Source of the DNA: Candidatus Yanofskyibacteriota bacterium
GTDB taxonomy: Bacteria > Patescibacteriota > Minisyncoccia > Minisyncoccales > UBA10102
DNA length: 32,133 nt
Direction: 5' to 3'
NCBI GenBank assembly: GCA_030688685.1
Contig: JAUYJF010000048.1
Span: 1 to 32,133, forward strand
Shown here: positions 15,284 to 22,564 of the stretch, one piece after another
Layout: each line of letters opens with the position of its first letter
How positions within the stretch are numbered: the first letter of the stretch is position 1
The notes under the pieces: generated by a model
What the model saw: only the letters and a program-made list of their open reading frames with translations
What the model was told of the DNA's origin: nothing
The model's database searches: none
Translations under genes and position numbers: made by a program

Positions 15284-15322
15284 TATCAACAATAAAGTAC
15301 GCCACTCAGTTGGCGTATTGAT
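15284..15322. terminator. Compound inverted repeat downstream of the zinc-ribbon-like gene
   Basis: TACGCCA and TGGCGTA pair over 7 bp, and the flanking TATCAA and TTGATA pair outside them with an eight-base bulge on one side. It lies between the minus-strand terminator at 15338 and the start region of the 53-codon gene. It may be a second terminator or a protein-binding site. Confidence 0.4.
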
Positions 15323-15337
15323 ATGCTGCCATTTAAA

Positions 15338-15375
15338 AAGCCAAGGAAATGGGGTAGGACCATCCTCCTTGGCTT
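15338..15375 (-). terminator. Rho-independent terminator of the zinc-ribbon-like gene
   Basis: AAGCCAAGGA and TCCTTGGCTT form a perfect 10-bp stem, with ATGG/CCAT inside, and TTTTT continues on the minus strand. The stem overlaps the stop codon of the 116-residue protein gene. Confidence 0.85.
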
Positions 15376-15721
15376 AATTCCAGCGAGCTTTTGCGGCTTT
15401 CCTCGCTGCCTTAATACATCGGATCCATTCTTCTGCCGACGCGATAAGCGCTTGGGCCGTTTCCTTTGGCAGCCTCACTTCTCTGCCACAATTGGTGCAG
15501 AGAACAGACTTGTTGAGCGGAAACTCCTCGTCTTGCCAAAGGAATTCGGGGTTCTTGATTTGATACCACCCCCCTTGGATCCGCCCTACCATTACTACGG
15601 TATGGAGTTTTCCTCCACAGCTTATGGATGAACAGGTCCCCATAATGTCTGCGAGAATCCTCTCTCCTCCTTCCTTGCGCTCTGTCCAAAAGAGAACGAG
15701 GGCTCCAATTTCGTTTTTCAT
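15374..15721 (-). CDS. Unknown protein with two CxxC-like pairs (possible zinc ribbon)
   Basis: The ATG at 15721 is preferred over the track start at 15733, because GAGG sits six bases before it. The 116-residue product has cysteines in GTCSSISCGG (about residue 30) and VLCTNCGREVRLP (about 75), which could together bind one zinc. A helical, basic C-terminus follows. GRIQGGWYQIKNPEF suggests a small beta domain between the pairs. No family is recognised. A TTGACA-type promoter and a perfect terminator frame it as a single-gene unit. Confidence 0.6.
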   Translation of the reverse strand: MKNEIGALVLFWTERKEGGERILADIMGTCSSISCGGKLHTVVMVGRIQGGWYQIKNPEFLWQDEEFPLNKSVLCTNCGREVRLPKETAQALIASAEEWIRCIKAARKAAKARWN

Positions 15722-15747
15722 CTCTTCCCTCACATTCTGCTGCTTTT

Positions 15748-15776
15748 CCCATACTGCTCTGCCGCAAATTTGTCAA
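15748..15776 (-). promoter_or_regulatory. Promoter of the zinc-ribbon-like gene
   Basis: A perfect TTGACA (15776-15771), a 17-base spacer and a weak TATGGG -10 box (15753-15748). The predicted leader is about 20 bases and contains the GAGG ribosome site. Confidence 0.55.
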
Positions 15777-15801
15777 ATACGGGACTTTGCTGTATATAAA
15801 A

Positions 15802-15945
15802 ACCTGCGGATGGAATCATTGCATCCGAAAAATCAAATATCGCAGGTGCTTATCCCAAGCATCACCCCATACTTTGTCGCTACCGCTCCTTCAAAACCCT
15901 CGGTTTTGAATAATTTCCGACACGGGGAGATACCCAATCTCCCCG
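15802..15945. other. Cluster of three hairpins upstream of mfd
   Basis: Three inverted repeats follow one another: ACCTGCG/CGCAGGT (15802-15847) enclosing GATG/CATC; TTCAAAACC/GGTTTTGAA (15890-15910, 9 bp, three-base loop); and CGGGGAGA/TCTCCCCG (15923-15945, 8 bp). No T run follows any of them directly. The mfd promoter starts ten bases later. They may be a small RNA, an attenuator array, or remnants of a decayed gene. Confidence 0.55.
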
Positions 15946-15954
15946 ACCCCCTCT

Positions 15955-15982
15955 TTGAAAATATGGGGATTTTTGCTATATA
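15955..15982 (+). promoter_or_regulatory. mfd promoter (leaderless)
   Basis: TTGAAA (15955-15960), a 16-base spacer and TATATA (15977-15982). The ATG at 15991 follows after eight bases, so the mRNA would begin almost at the start codon. Confidence 0.55.
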
Positions 15983-15990
15983 TGGCACGG

Positions 15991-17946
15991 ATGCCAACAT
16001 CATCCAAGTCAATCACTAGTATACTTATAGTGGCTATAACCCCATATTTTCTGGAAAAGGGGAATCTTTGGTTTGCCCAAAACCTTCACAAGCTTATTCG
16101 GGCAAGAGACACGCAGCCATTCTTTCAGGAGCATACTGAGTTTGTGCGGGTTGGAGCAAAGACAGAACTTTTCTGGCTCTTGCGCAGATTGGACGAGCTG
16201 GGATACGAAAAGGTGTTTGAAGTGCGCGAGCCAGGGGAATTCGCGCACCGGGGAGGATTTGTGGAGCTCTTTCCCATTAGCCTTCCGTACGCTATCCGCA
16301 TAGAATTCCTGGGGAATACGCCAGAAAGCATAGAGGAGCTCCCCATTCGCGTTGAGAACGAACAAAAATCCAAAGATATTCTCAAGAAGCGCCTAAAATC
16401 CCAGAAGCTCTTTTCAGATCTCAAGAACCTCAAAGAAGGAGAATACCTTGTGCACCTGGGTCACGGTGTTGGAAGATACGCAGGATCAGAACGCATTGGA
16501 GATCGCTCCTACTATATATTGGAATATGCCTCCCAAGATCGGCTCTTTATCCCGCATGGGCTGGAGCGAAAGCTGTCCCGGTACGTTGGCTTTACAGAGC
16601 CTCGCGTTTCCCGATTAAGCTCCCCGGTATGGTTCAAGACAAAGCGAAAAGTGCGGGAAGAGGTGGAAAAGCTCGCGCGCGAGCTTCTGGAGCTGTACGC
16701 AAAACGGGAAACAGGAACACGAAAGCCCTACGCCATAGATCATGGGCTTGAAGGGAGCTTGCGGGAGACCTTCCCCTACCAGGAGACTCCAGACCAGCTC
16801 CAAGCGCTGCAAGAAATACGAGAAGACCTTCAAAAAGAAAAACCCATGGATCGTTTGGTGTGCGGAGATGTGGGATTCGGCAAAACAGAAATTGCCCTGA
16901 GAACCATGGCATACGCGGTGGAGAATGGGTACCAGGCAGCACTCCTCGCTCCCACCACGCTTCTCGCTCATCAGCATTTCCAGAATTTTAGAGAACGGCT
17001 TTCGCGCACTCCGATCCAGGTTGCCCTCCTTTCCCGGCTCCAGAAGAGCCGGGAGCAACAGGAAATCCTTAAGAAAGCGGCTCTCGGGACAATAGACATA
17101 ATCATCGGTACCCATCGTCTTCTTTCAAAAGACGTGCGGTTTCAAAACCTCGGCCTTCTTGTGATTGATGATGAACAGCGGTTCGGAGTGAAGCAGAAAG
17201 AAAAGCTGAGAGAGCTGCGCGCCTCCCTGGACGTCCTTTCACTTTCCGCCACACCCATTCCCCGCACCTTATATATGGCCCTTTCCTCTCTCAAGAATGT
17301 GAGTATCATACAGACTCCCCCCGAGGGAAGGCAGGCCGTGGATGTTCGCGTCGCGAAAAGGAGCGAGCGCGCCATTGCCCAGTTTTTGCGAGAAGAGCTT
17401 GAAAAGAAACATCAGATCTATTATCTCCACAACCGCATCGGAACCATCCAGCACGAAAAAGACTGGCTTCTTTCGCTTGCCCCAAACGCGAGAATAGGAA
17501 TCGTGCACGCGCGGATTTCAGAGAGGCAGCTTATCCAAATCATTGAGGATTTCAGAAACAAGAAATATGATATCCTTCTCGCGACCACCATCATTGAAAA
17601 CGGACTAGACCTTCCAGACGTGAACGCGCTTCTCGTAGATAACGCCACCAAGCTGGGCTTGGCTCAGGCCTACCAAATCCGCGGACGCATTGGCAGATCC
17701 CACGCCAAAGCAAAAGCCCTTTTTCTCTACGCCCCCCAAGAGCTCACAGAACAAGCAAAGCTGCGCCTGGACGCGCTTCAAGAAGCGACAGAGCCGGGAG
17801 CGGGGTATCGTATTGCCCTTCGCGATCTGGAAATCCGGGGAGCGGGAAATATCCTGGGAAAAGAACAGTCAGGATCCATCAACACCGTTGGATTAAATCT
17901 CTACTGTCAGATGCTCAGTGAAGCCGTAGAGAAACTGCGTTCGTGA
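15991..17946 (+). CDS. mfd: Mfd-like translocase (transcription-repair coupling factor), shortened at both ends
   Basis: From the ATG at 15991 the protein has about 651 residues (E. coli Mfd has 1148). It starts inside domain 1, near the GEFAHRGGFVELFP segment. The RNA-polymerase-interaction domain follows (EGEYLVHLGHGVGRYAG), then the RecG-like motor: Walker A GDVGFGKTE, an altered Walker B IDDEQRFG (usually DEEQRFG), motif III LSATPIPRT and motif VI RGRIGRSHAKAKALF. It ends right after the TRG region (GAGNILGKEQSGSINTVG), so the C-terminal regulatory domain 7 is missing. Most of the UvrB-like N-terminus is missing too. The track start at 15955 lies inside the promoter. It probably displaces stalled RNA polymerase; UvrA recruitment looks unlikely. 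Confidence 0.9.
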   Translation: MPTSSKSITSILIVAITPYFLEKGNLWFAQNLHKLIRARDTQPFFQEHTEFVRVGAKTELFWLLRRLDELGYEKVFEVREPGEFAHRGGFVELFPISLPYAIRIEFLGNTPESIEELPIRVENEQKSKDILKKRLKSQKLFSDLKNLKEGEYLVHLGHGVGRYAGSERIGDRSYYILEYASQDRLFIPHGLERKLSRYVGFTEPRVSRLSSPVWFKTKRKVREEVEKLARELLELYAKRETGTRKPYAIDHGLEGSLRETFPYQETPDQLQALQEIREDLQKEKPMDRLVCGDVGFGKTEIALRTMAYAVENGYQAALLAPTTLLAHQHFQNFRERLSRTPIQVALLSRLQKSREQQEILKKAALGTIDIIIGTHRLLSKDVRFQNLGLLVIDDEQRFGVKQKEKLRELRASLDVLSLSATPIPRTLYMALSSLKNVSIIQTPPEGRQAVDVRVAKRSERAIAQFLREELEKKHQIYYLHNRIGTIQHEKDWLLSLAPNARIGIVHARISERQLIQIIEDFRNKKYDILLATTIIENGLDLPDVNALLVDNATKLGLAQAYQIRGRIGRSHAKAKALFLYAPQELTEQAKLRLDALQEATEPGAGYRIALRDLEIRGAGNILGKEQSGSINTVGLNLYCQMLSEAVEKLRS

Positions 17947-17967
17947 GTATGCTATACTGCACATACC

Positions 17968-17995
17968 TTGCAATTTATTTGAGAATCAGTACACT
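17968..17995 (+). promoter_or_regulatory. Possible topA promoter
   Basis: TTGCAA (17968-17973), a 16-base spacer and TACACT (17990-17995), 11 bases before the topA ATG. A second possible -10 box, TATACT at 17953-17958, lacks a clear -35 box. Confidence 0.45.
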
Positions 17996-18006
17996 AGTGA
18001 ACTTGT

Positions 18007-20055
18007 ATGGCCAAACTTGTCATCGTTGAAAGCCCAAGAAAAGCTTCTACCATAAAACAATTCCTGGGGAAAGGGTATGAAGTAAAGTCCTCCTTTGGAC
18101 ATGTCCGAGATTTGCCCAAGGGAAAGCTTGGCATTGACGTGGAAAAGAACTTTGAGCCTTCGTATGTCATTCCCACCAAGGCGAGGAAGGCAGTAACGGA
18201 ACTCAAAAAGGCTGCGGCAAAAGCAGAAGCCACCGTGCTCGCCACCGACGAGGACAGAGAAGGGGAAGCAATCTCCTTCCACTTGGCGGAAATCCTGAAT
18301 CTTAAAGATCCCCAACGGATCGTATTTCATGAAATTACAAAACAGGCGATTGAAGAGGCCCTTTCCAATCCAAGAAGCATTGACCAGCATCTCGTGGACG
18401 CCCAACAAGCCAGGCGCGTTCTGGACCGGTTGGTAGGATACAAGCTCTCCCCGTTTCTCTGGAAAAAAGTCGCGAGGGGCTTGTCCGCGGGACGCGTGCA
18501 GTCTTCCGCCCTCCGTCTTTTAGTAGACCGGGAACGGGAAATCCAGAAATTCATTCCCGAGGAATACTGGTCCGTGGAAGCTGAGCTTCAAAAAGAAAAA
18601 GCGGTTTCCTTCCTTGCTCAGCTCGCCAAAAGAAATGGGAAAGCGGTAGCAAAACTCGGCATCAAGACCAAAGAAGACGCGGAAGGCATTGTCCGGGAAC
18701 TTTCAACCGCCTCTTACATGGTTGAAAACGTGGAGCGCAAAGAAACCAAGCGCAATCCCCTCCCTCCCTTTACCACCTCTACGCTACAGCAATCCTCTTG
18801 GAATAAGCTGAAATTCGCAGCAAAGCTTACCATGCAGACAGCCCAGCAGTTATATGAAATGGGATTGATCTCCTACCACAGGACAGACTCTCTCCACCTT
18901 TCGGAGTTTGCTCTGCAGAAAGCGGAGGAGTATATTCTGGAGCACCACGGAAAAGAATACTGGCAGGGCTCCCGTCAGTTCAAGGCAAAACAAAAAGGAG
19001 CGCAGGAGGCCCACGAGGCCATCCGGCCAACAGATCCATTCCGCGACGCTCAGGCATTGAGTTTGAATCCAAGGCAGGAAAAACTCTATCGCCTCATCTG
19101 GCAGAGGTTTATGGCTTCCCAAATGTCCCCCGCGCTCTTTGACACACTCTCTGTGGATATTGCGGCTGGAACCTGGGGCTTGAAAGCAAAAGGACAAACC
19201 TTGAAATTCAAAGGATTCTTAGCTGTCTATTCCATGGCGTACGAGGAAGCAGAACTCCCTGCTCTTGCGGAAGGAGATAGAGTGCACCTTATAAAACTTA
19301 TCCCTTCCCAACATTTCACTCAGCCTCCCGCGCGCTACACAGAAGCAAGCTTAATTAAAATGCTGGAGGAGCTTGGCATTGGAAGACCCTCAACCTACGC
19401 CTCCATACTTTCCACCAATCAGGACCGGGGATACATTTTGAAGGATGAGCAGAAAAGATTCGTGGCTACCGATCTTGGGTTTGCCGTTGCGGATCTTTTA
19501 GCTGAACACTTCCCGAAGATTGTAGACCTTCAGTTTACCGCCTCCATGGAAGAGGAGCTTGATGATATCGCGGGAGGAAAGAAGGAATGGCTCCCCATGA
19601 TCAAAGGGTTCTACGGCCCGTTTGCCGAAAACCTGGAGAAAAAAGAGCAAGAAGTGCAAAAACAAATCGTTGTTGAGGAAACCGGAAAATTGTGCCCTGA
19701 ATGCTCAGCTCCTCTCGTGACCCGTTTGGGAAGATTTGGGAAATTTGTCGCGTGCTCCAAGTTCCCTGAATGCCGGCACACAGAACCTGTGGAAGAAGAG
19801 AAAATCAATGTTCCTTGTCCAAAATGCAAGGAGGGACAACTGACTCCAAAGCGCACGCGCAAGGGAAAGGTTTTTTATGGATGCAACAGGTACCCCGCGT
19901 GCGACTTTGCCTTATGGGACAAGCCCACCGGAGAAAAATGCAAAGAATGCGGATCTCTTCTCATGGAAAAGGGAAAGCAAATTAAATGCTCAAACTCCGA
20001 GTGCGTGAACGGTGTAAAGAAACGGTTTACAAAAAGGAAAAAATCAGTAGAATAA
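18007..20055 (+). CDS. topA: DNA topoisomerase I
   Basis: This type IA topoisomerase relaxes negative supercoils. The 682-residue protein has the TOPRIM motif VIVESPRKAST with acidic residues in ATDEDREGEAIS, the catalytic tyrosine in GLISYHRTDS, and the domain II/III pattern IGRPSTYASI. Three C-terminal zinc-finger-like blocks follow (LCPECSAPL, VPCPKCKEGQ, KCKECGSLL), each with four cysteines. The length is somewhat below the E. coli enzyme. It follows mfd by 60 bases and precedes tRNA-Leu. Confidence 0.97.
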   Translation: MAKLVIVESPRKASTIKQFLGKGYEVKSSFGHVRDLPKGKLGIDVEKNFEPSYVIPTKARKAVTELKKAAAKAEATVLATDEDREGEAISFHLAEILNLKDPQRIVFHEITKQAIEEALSNPRSIDQHLVDAQQARRVLDRLVGYKLSPFLWKKVARGLSAGRVQSSALRLLVDREREIQKFIPEEYWSVEAELQKEKAVSFLAQLAKRNGKAVAKLGIKTKEDAEGIVRELSTASYMVENVERKETKRNPLPPFTTSTLQQSSWNKLKFAAKLTMQTAQQLYEMGLISYHRTDSLHLSEFALQKAEEYILEHHGKEYWQGSRQFKAKQKGAQEAHEAIRPTDPFRDAQALSLNPRQEKLYRLIWQRFMASQMSPALFDTLSVDIAAGTWGLKAKGQTLKFKGFLAVYSMAYEEAELPALAEGDRVHLIKLIPSQHFTQPPARYTEASLIKMLEELGIGRPSTYASILSTNQDRGYILKDEQKRFVATDLGFAVADLLAEHFPKIVDLQFTASMEEELDDIAGGKKEWLPMIKGFYGPFAENLEKKEQEVQKQIVVEETGKLCPECSAPLVTRLGRFGKFVACSKFPECRHTEPVEEEKINVPCPKCKEGQLTPKRTRKGKVFYGCNRYPACDFALWDKPTGEKCKECGSLLMEKGKQIKCSNSECVNGVKKRFTKRKKSVE

Positions 20056-20064
20056 AGTGTGCTC

Positions 20065-20150
20065 GCCCAGGTGGTGGAATTGGCTATACACGTGCGCCTC
20101 AAAAGCGCATGCCGTAAGGCTTGAGGGTTCGAGTCCCTCCCTGGGCACCA
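20065..20150 (+). tRNA. tRNA-Leu (anticodon CAA)
   Basis: The 86-base class II tRNA has a 7-bp acceptor stem (GCCCAGG/CCTGGGC), an anticodon stem TGCGC/GCGCA with loop CTCAAAA (anticodon CAA, reads TTG), a long variable arm (GCC/GGC with a GTAA loop), and a T stem GAGGG/CCCTC with TTCGAGT. The 3' CCA is encoded. Confidence 0.97.
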
Positions 20151-20160
20151 TAGTAATGTT

Positions 20161-20262
20161 CTCTGAGAGAGCTGAATGAGATTGCTTCTCGTATCTCCTT
20201 GGGGTCCTTTTTCAGGTACTGGAGTGTCAGACATGATTGAATACAATACCAGCGTTTCTTGA
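20161..20262 (-). pseudogene. hicB antitoxin remnant
   Basis: On the minus strand, YLKKDPKEIREAIS followed by serine-rich sequence closely matches the end of the intact HicB at 3.6 kb (LLKKDSKGKVIREAIS). The DNA also matches: GAGATTGCTTCTCGTAT and TCCTTTTTCAG recur in both places. Upstream, KKRWYCI resembles the KKAGQWYMGW part of HicB, but the middle is deleted and no start or stop is retained. There is no hicA next to it. The fragment lies just downstream of tRNA-Leu, a usual place for gene gain and decay. Confidence 0.7.
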
Positions 20263-20286
20263 CATTCGGAATAAATAGTATATAAA
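20259..20286 (+). promoter_or_regulatory. Promoter of the epimerase-like gene
   Basis: A perfect TTGACA (20259-20264), a 16-base spacer and TATAAA (20281-20286). The predicted leader is about 12 bases and contains AGGAGG in front of the ATG at 20305. Confidence 0.8.
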
Positions 20287-20304
20287 TACGCTCAGGAGGG
20301 GAAA

Positions 20305-20994
20305 ATGCCTATTATTATCACAGGAGCAAAAGGAACCATTGGGAGAGTCCTCAGGAATCTAGGTTCAGCCATCACCCCGGTAGACCTTCCGGAGATTGAT
20401 GCGAGAAACCCGAAAGACCTTGCCGAGGTTTTTCCGGGACATGACGCGGTGGTTCATTTGGCCTGGAACACGGCCACGGAAAACTGGAGGAGCGGCCAAA
20501 TAGATACTGACAACATCCTCATGGCCTACAATGTCTACGAGACGGCGCTGGAAACCGGCATTCCGCGGGTCATTATGGCCAGCTCTGTGCATACAGACAG
20601 GTTTCTTTCCTGGAAAGGCGAGGAACCCATGAGTCCCCTCAGAATCCCTATGCCGACTAGCCCTTACGGGGCAAGCAAGGTATTCGTGGAAGCTCTTGGA
20701 AGGTATTACGCAGAACACCGCGGCCTTCAGGTAGTCTGCATTCGGTTCGGAGGAGTGACTCCTCAGAACACTATCACCCAAGAGATGCTTCGCGAGGAAC
20801 CTATTTTGCCGAGGGTATGGCTCAGCCACCAAGACTGTGTAAGTCTGGTGGATGCCTGCCTACGCGCAGAATATATTCCTCATAATTTCGTGGTGGTATA
20901 TGGGGTATCAAACAATCCCCACAAGCTCCACGACATTGCGAATCCTTTCGGCTGGAGCCCGAAAGATAGCTCCAGGCAGTTCACGAGCAACTGA
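20305..20994 (+). CDS. NAD(P)-dependent epimerase/dehydratase-like protein (extended SDR)
   Basis: The 229-residue protein has the Rossmann motif GAKGTIGRVL, a VVHLAW segment after the fourth strand, serine in MASSVHTDR, and the catalytic SPYGASK (YxxxK). These mark the extended short-chain dehydrogenase family that includes sugar-nucleotide epimerases. It is shorter than typical members (about 300-340 residues), with a reduced C-terminal substrate domain, so the substrate cannot be named. It has a strong Shine-Dalgarno site (AGGAGG), unlike most housekeeping genes here, and a consensus promoter. Confidence 0.88.
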   Translation: MPIIITGAKGTIGRVLRNLGSAITPVDLPEIDARNPKDLAEVFPGHDAVVHLAWNTATENWRSGQIDTDNILMAYNVYETALETGIPRVIMASSVHTDRFLSWKGEEPMSPLRIPMPTSPYGASKVFVEALGRYYAEHRGLQVVCIRFGGVTPQNTITQEMLREEPILPRVWLSHQDCVSLVDACLRAEYIPHNFVVVYGVSNNPHKLHDIANPFGWSPKDSSRQFTSN

Positions 20995-21001
20995 TCAAAT
21001 C

Positions 21002-21037
21002 AGGCGCACGACCTACGGGTACGGCGCCTTTCCCTTT
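21002..21037 (+). terminator. Probable terminator after the epimerase-like gene
   Basis: AGGCGC (21002-21007) and GCGCCT (21024-21029) pair, followed by TTCCCTTTTC. The stem is short, with a 16-base loop. Confidence 0.45.
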
Positions 21038-21139
21038 TCTCGTGCCGTATCACTGTCGAGCAGCAATAGATTCCCCTGTTTGTAGTATTCCTTAGTCTCG
21101 CTAAGTCGTTCAGACCCGAATGGGTATCCACGCATGAGT

Positions 21140-21973
21140 TTACTGGGGTGTAATCCGGTGAGCTTCAAGGCGCTGAGTCCAATACCGTCCACAGTTTCCT
21201 GCCGCCTCCACCACAATAGAATGATCCCCTTCCTCTGCGCCATACACATGGGCAAAGGAACCCCCAAAGCTCCAGACCGCACCAAGCTCTGACGAGCGTG
21301 TCGGGAAATAAACTCTGGTGCTCACTTTCTGCTCCCCGTCAAAAAGAATCCTCACGGTTACATACGGTCCCCCTAAAGGTCCCTCTTGAGAACCACAGCC
21401 GCTTACAATGAACCCGTTCCATGAGATGGCAAAGTCCGCGGTTTCCCCCGCAGGCACATTCACTGTCTGGCCTATGATCTGCGTATATGATTGGGTTCCC
21501 CAAATGGCTCCTTGAGGCACATTTACCGAGGTCGCGATATTGGCTTCTCCCTCTGATTCAGAATCCATATTGTCCGTGGATTGCGCGCGCGAAAGAAGGT
21601 TTTCAGCCCCCAGGTTTTTCCAGCCAGCTCCATTACACCCATAAAACGCGTTATCTTCAGCATTAAAATACATTGTTCCCTCAAGCGCTGTCTCGCACGC
21701 GCCAGGATGACCGAGAAGAGGCTCAAAAAACAGCGCGGTGTCAATTCCCAGGCTTCCCACGGTCAAAGCTCCCTCTTTTACCTGGTCTTCCTCCCCGGTG
21801 TTGAGAGGAGAAACAATATTTTCTTCTGGGGGATTTGCTGAAGGCGATTGAAAATTCGCGAACACGGTTACAGCAAATAGAGAGAGGAATCCTCCCGCGA
21901 CACCAAGAATAAAGAGGGCTTTATTTTTCTGTTTGAGGATCGTATTGTTTCCCATAGAATATTCGTTATTCAT
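21140..21973 (-). CDS. Unknown exported/anchored protein with beta-rich C-terminus
   Basis: The likely ATG is at 21973 (MNNEYSMGNN; an inner ATG at 21955 is possible), giving 277 residues. A TM helix or signal (KALFILGVAGGFLSLFAVTVFA) lies at about 18-40. A segment with ACETALEGTMYFNAED and FYGCNGAGWKNL follows; the same Cys-bounded motif occurs in the 105-residue protein two genes upstream. The C-terminal 110 residues (for example IGQTVNVPAGETADFAISWNG) look like a beta-sandwich. It is probably a surface protein. Its start overlaps the upstream stop. No named family is recognised. Confidence 0.7.
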   Translation of the reverse strand: MNNEYSMGNNTILKQKNKALFILGVAGGFLSLFAVTVFANFQSPSANPPEENIVSPLNTGEEDQVKEGALTVGSLGIDTALFFEPLLGHPGACETALEGTMYFNAEDNAFYGCNGAGWKNLGAENLLSRAQSTDNMDSESEGEANIATSVNVPQGAIWGTQSYTQIIGQTVNVPAGETADFAISWNGFIVSGCGSQEGPLGGPYVTVRILFDGEQKVSTRVYFPTRSSELGAVWSFGGSFAHVYGAEEGDHSIVVEAAGNCGRYWTQRLEAHRITPQ

Positions 21974-22196
21974 CCGATGCCTGAAGCTGCCGCAACAGGT
22001 TCCTCTTTTCTTCTTGGCTCCGCTCAACCGCAGGCACCGCTTCCTCCCGAAATTGCTGAATCGTTTCCCCGCGGATTTCAGCTTTATCTTCTTGCTGATC
22101 CGTTTGTTCTGTGGGAGACCTGAGAACAGAGAACAGCACAAGAAACCCGGCGAGACCCAACAAGAGGATGCCGATGAATATTTTCTTTGCGGTCAT
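21966..22196 (-). CDS. Unknown small membrane-anchored protein
   Basis: The ATG at 22196 (MTAKKIF) is preferred to the track start at 22235, because it sits just after the upstream stop. The 76-residue product has one TM helix (about 5-22) and a charged, Glu/Gln-rich tail likely to be helical (EEAVPAVERSQEEKRNLLRQL). It lies between two exported proteins that share a Cys motif and is probably cotranscribed with them. Its function is unknown. Confidence 0.6.
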   Translation of the reverse strand: MTAKKIFIGILLLGLAGFLVLFSVLRSPTEQTDQQEDKAEIRGETIQQFREEAVPAVERSQEEKRNLLRQLQASDE

Positions 22197-22198
22197 TG

Positions 22199-22516
22199 CT
22201 ATGGGGCTAAGCTTCTCCACGCTGTTCCATTGCACACATAAAAACGCTTCTCGTCTTTATCAAAATACATAATTCCAGCGCTGCATGCGGGCCGCGCGAG
22301 AGGTTCCATTCTGACTGTGCTTTCAGCTAAGAGAGCGTTCACCCATATGCCCCCTGCTTTTTCCTGGGAGGCTGCGTCTTCACGCAAGGGAACAATGATA
22401 CTGCCTTCTCCTGGGGGCGCCACGGCGGGAGGGGCAAACGCGGACGCAAACTGAGCAATCAACGGAAGCGCAAAGATAAGTGCCGCGGCCACGAAAGCAA
22501 AAACGCGAAAGCTCAT
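22199..22516 (-). CDS. Unknown small secreted protein with MYF...FYxCNGxxW motif
   Basis: The ATG at 22516 (MSFRVFAFVAAALIFALPL) gives 105 residues with a signal peptide ending near the AFA at about 28. The mature part includes a short proline/glycine linker and ends with ACSAGIMYFDKDEKRFYVCNGTAW. That block is shared with the larger protein two genes downstream and contains two cysteines placed to form a disulfide. The track start at 22552 overlaps the promoter. It is the first gene of a three-gene string with a leaderless promoter. Confidence 0.68.
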   Translation of the reverse strand: MSFRVFAFVAAALIFALPLIAQFASAFAPPAVAPPGEGSIIVPLREDAASQEKAGGIWVNALLAESTVRMEPLARPACSAGIMYFDKDEKRFYVCNGTAWRSLAP

Positions 22517-22522
22517 TACTAC

Positions 22523-22552
22523 AGTATAGAGAAAAGGGGAAATACCCGTCAA
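22523..22552 (-). promoter_or_regulatory. Promoter of the exported-protein operon (leaderless)
   Basis: TTGACG (22552-22547), an 18-base spacer and TATACT (22528-22523), with six bases to the ATG at 22516. The transcription start would coincide with the start codon. Confidence 0.72.
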
Positions 22553-22564
22553 ACCAGAGCGCCC

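Noticed and set aside
15284-15322. Compound inverted repeat as an attachment site or transposon end
   Set aside because: No integrase, transposase or flanking target duplication nearby; better treated as a terminator-like or regulatory structure.
15624-16019. Plus-strand 131-residue ORF upstream of mfd as a possible missing Mfd N-terminus
   Set aside because: Its first part is antisense to the zinc-ribbon-like gene, and the rest crosses three hairpins without recognisable Mfd domain-1 motifs; a frameshift cannot be shown from sequence alone.
21013-21135. 40-codon minus-strand frame (MRGYPFGSERLSETKEYY...)
   Set aside because: It has no ribosome site or recognisable features and lies in a short spacer downstream of the exported-protein operon; too weak to call a gene.
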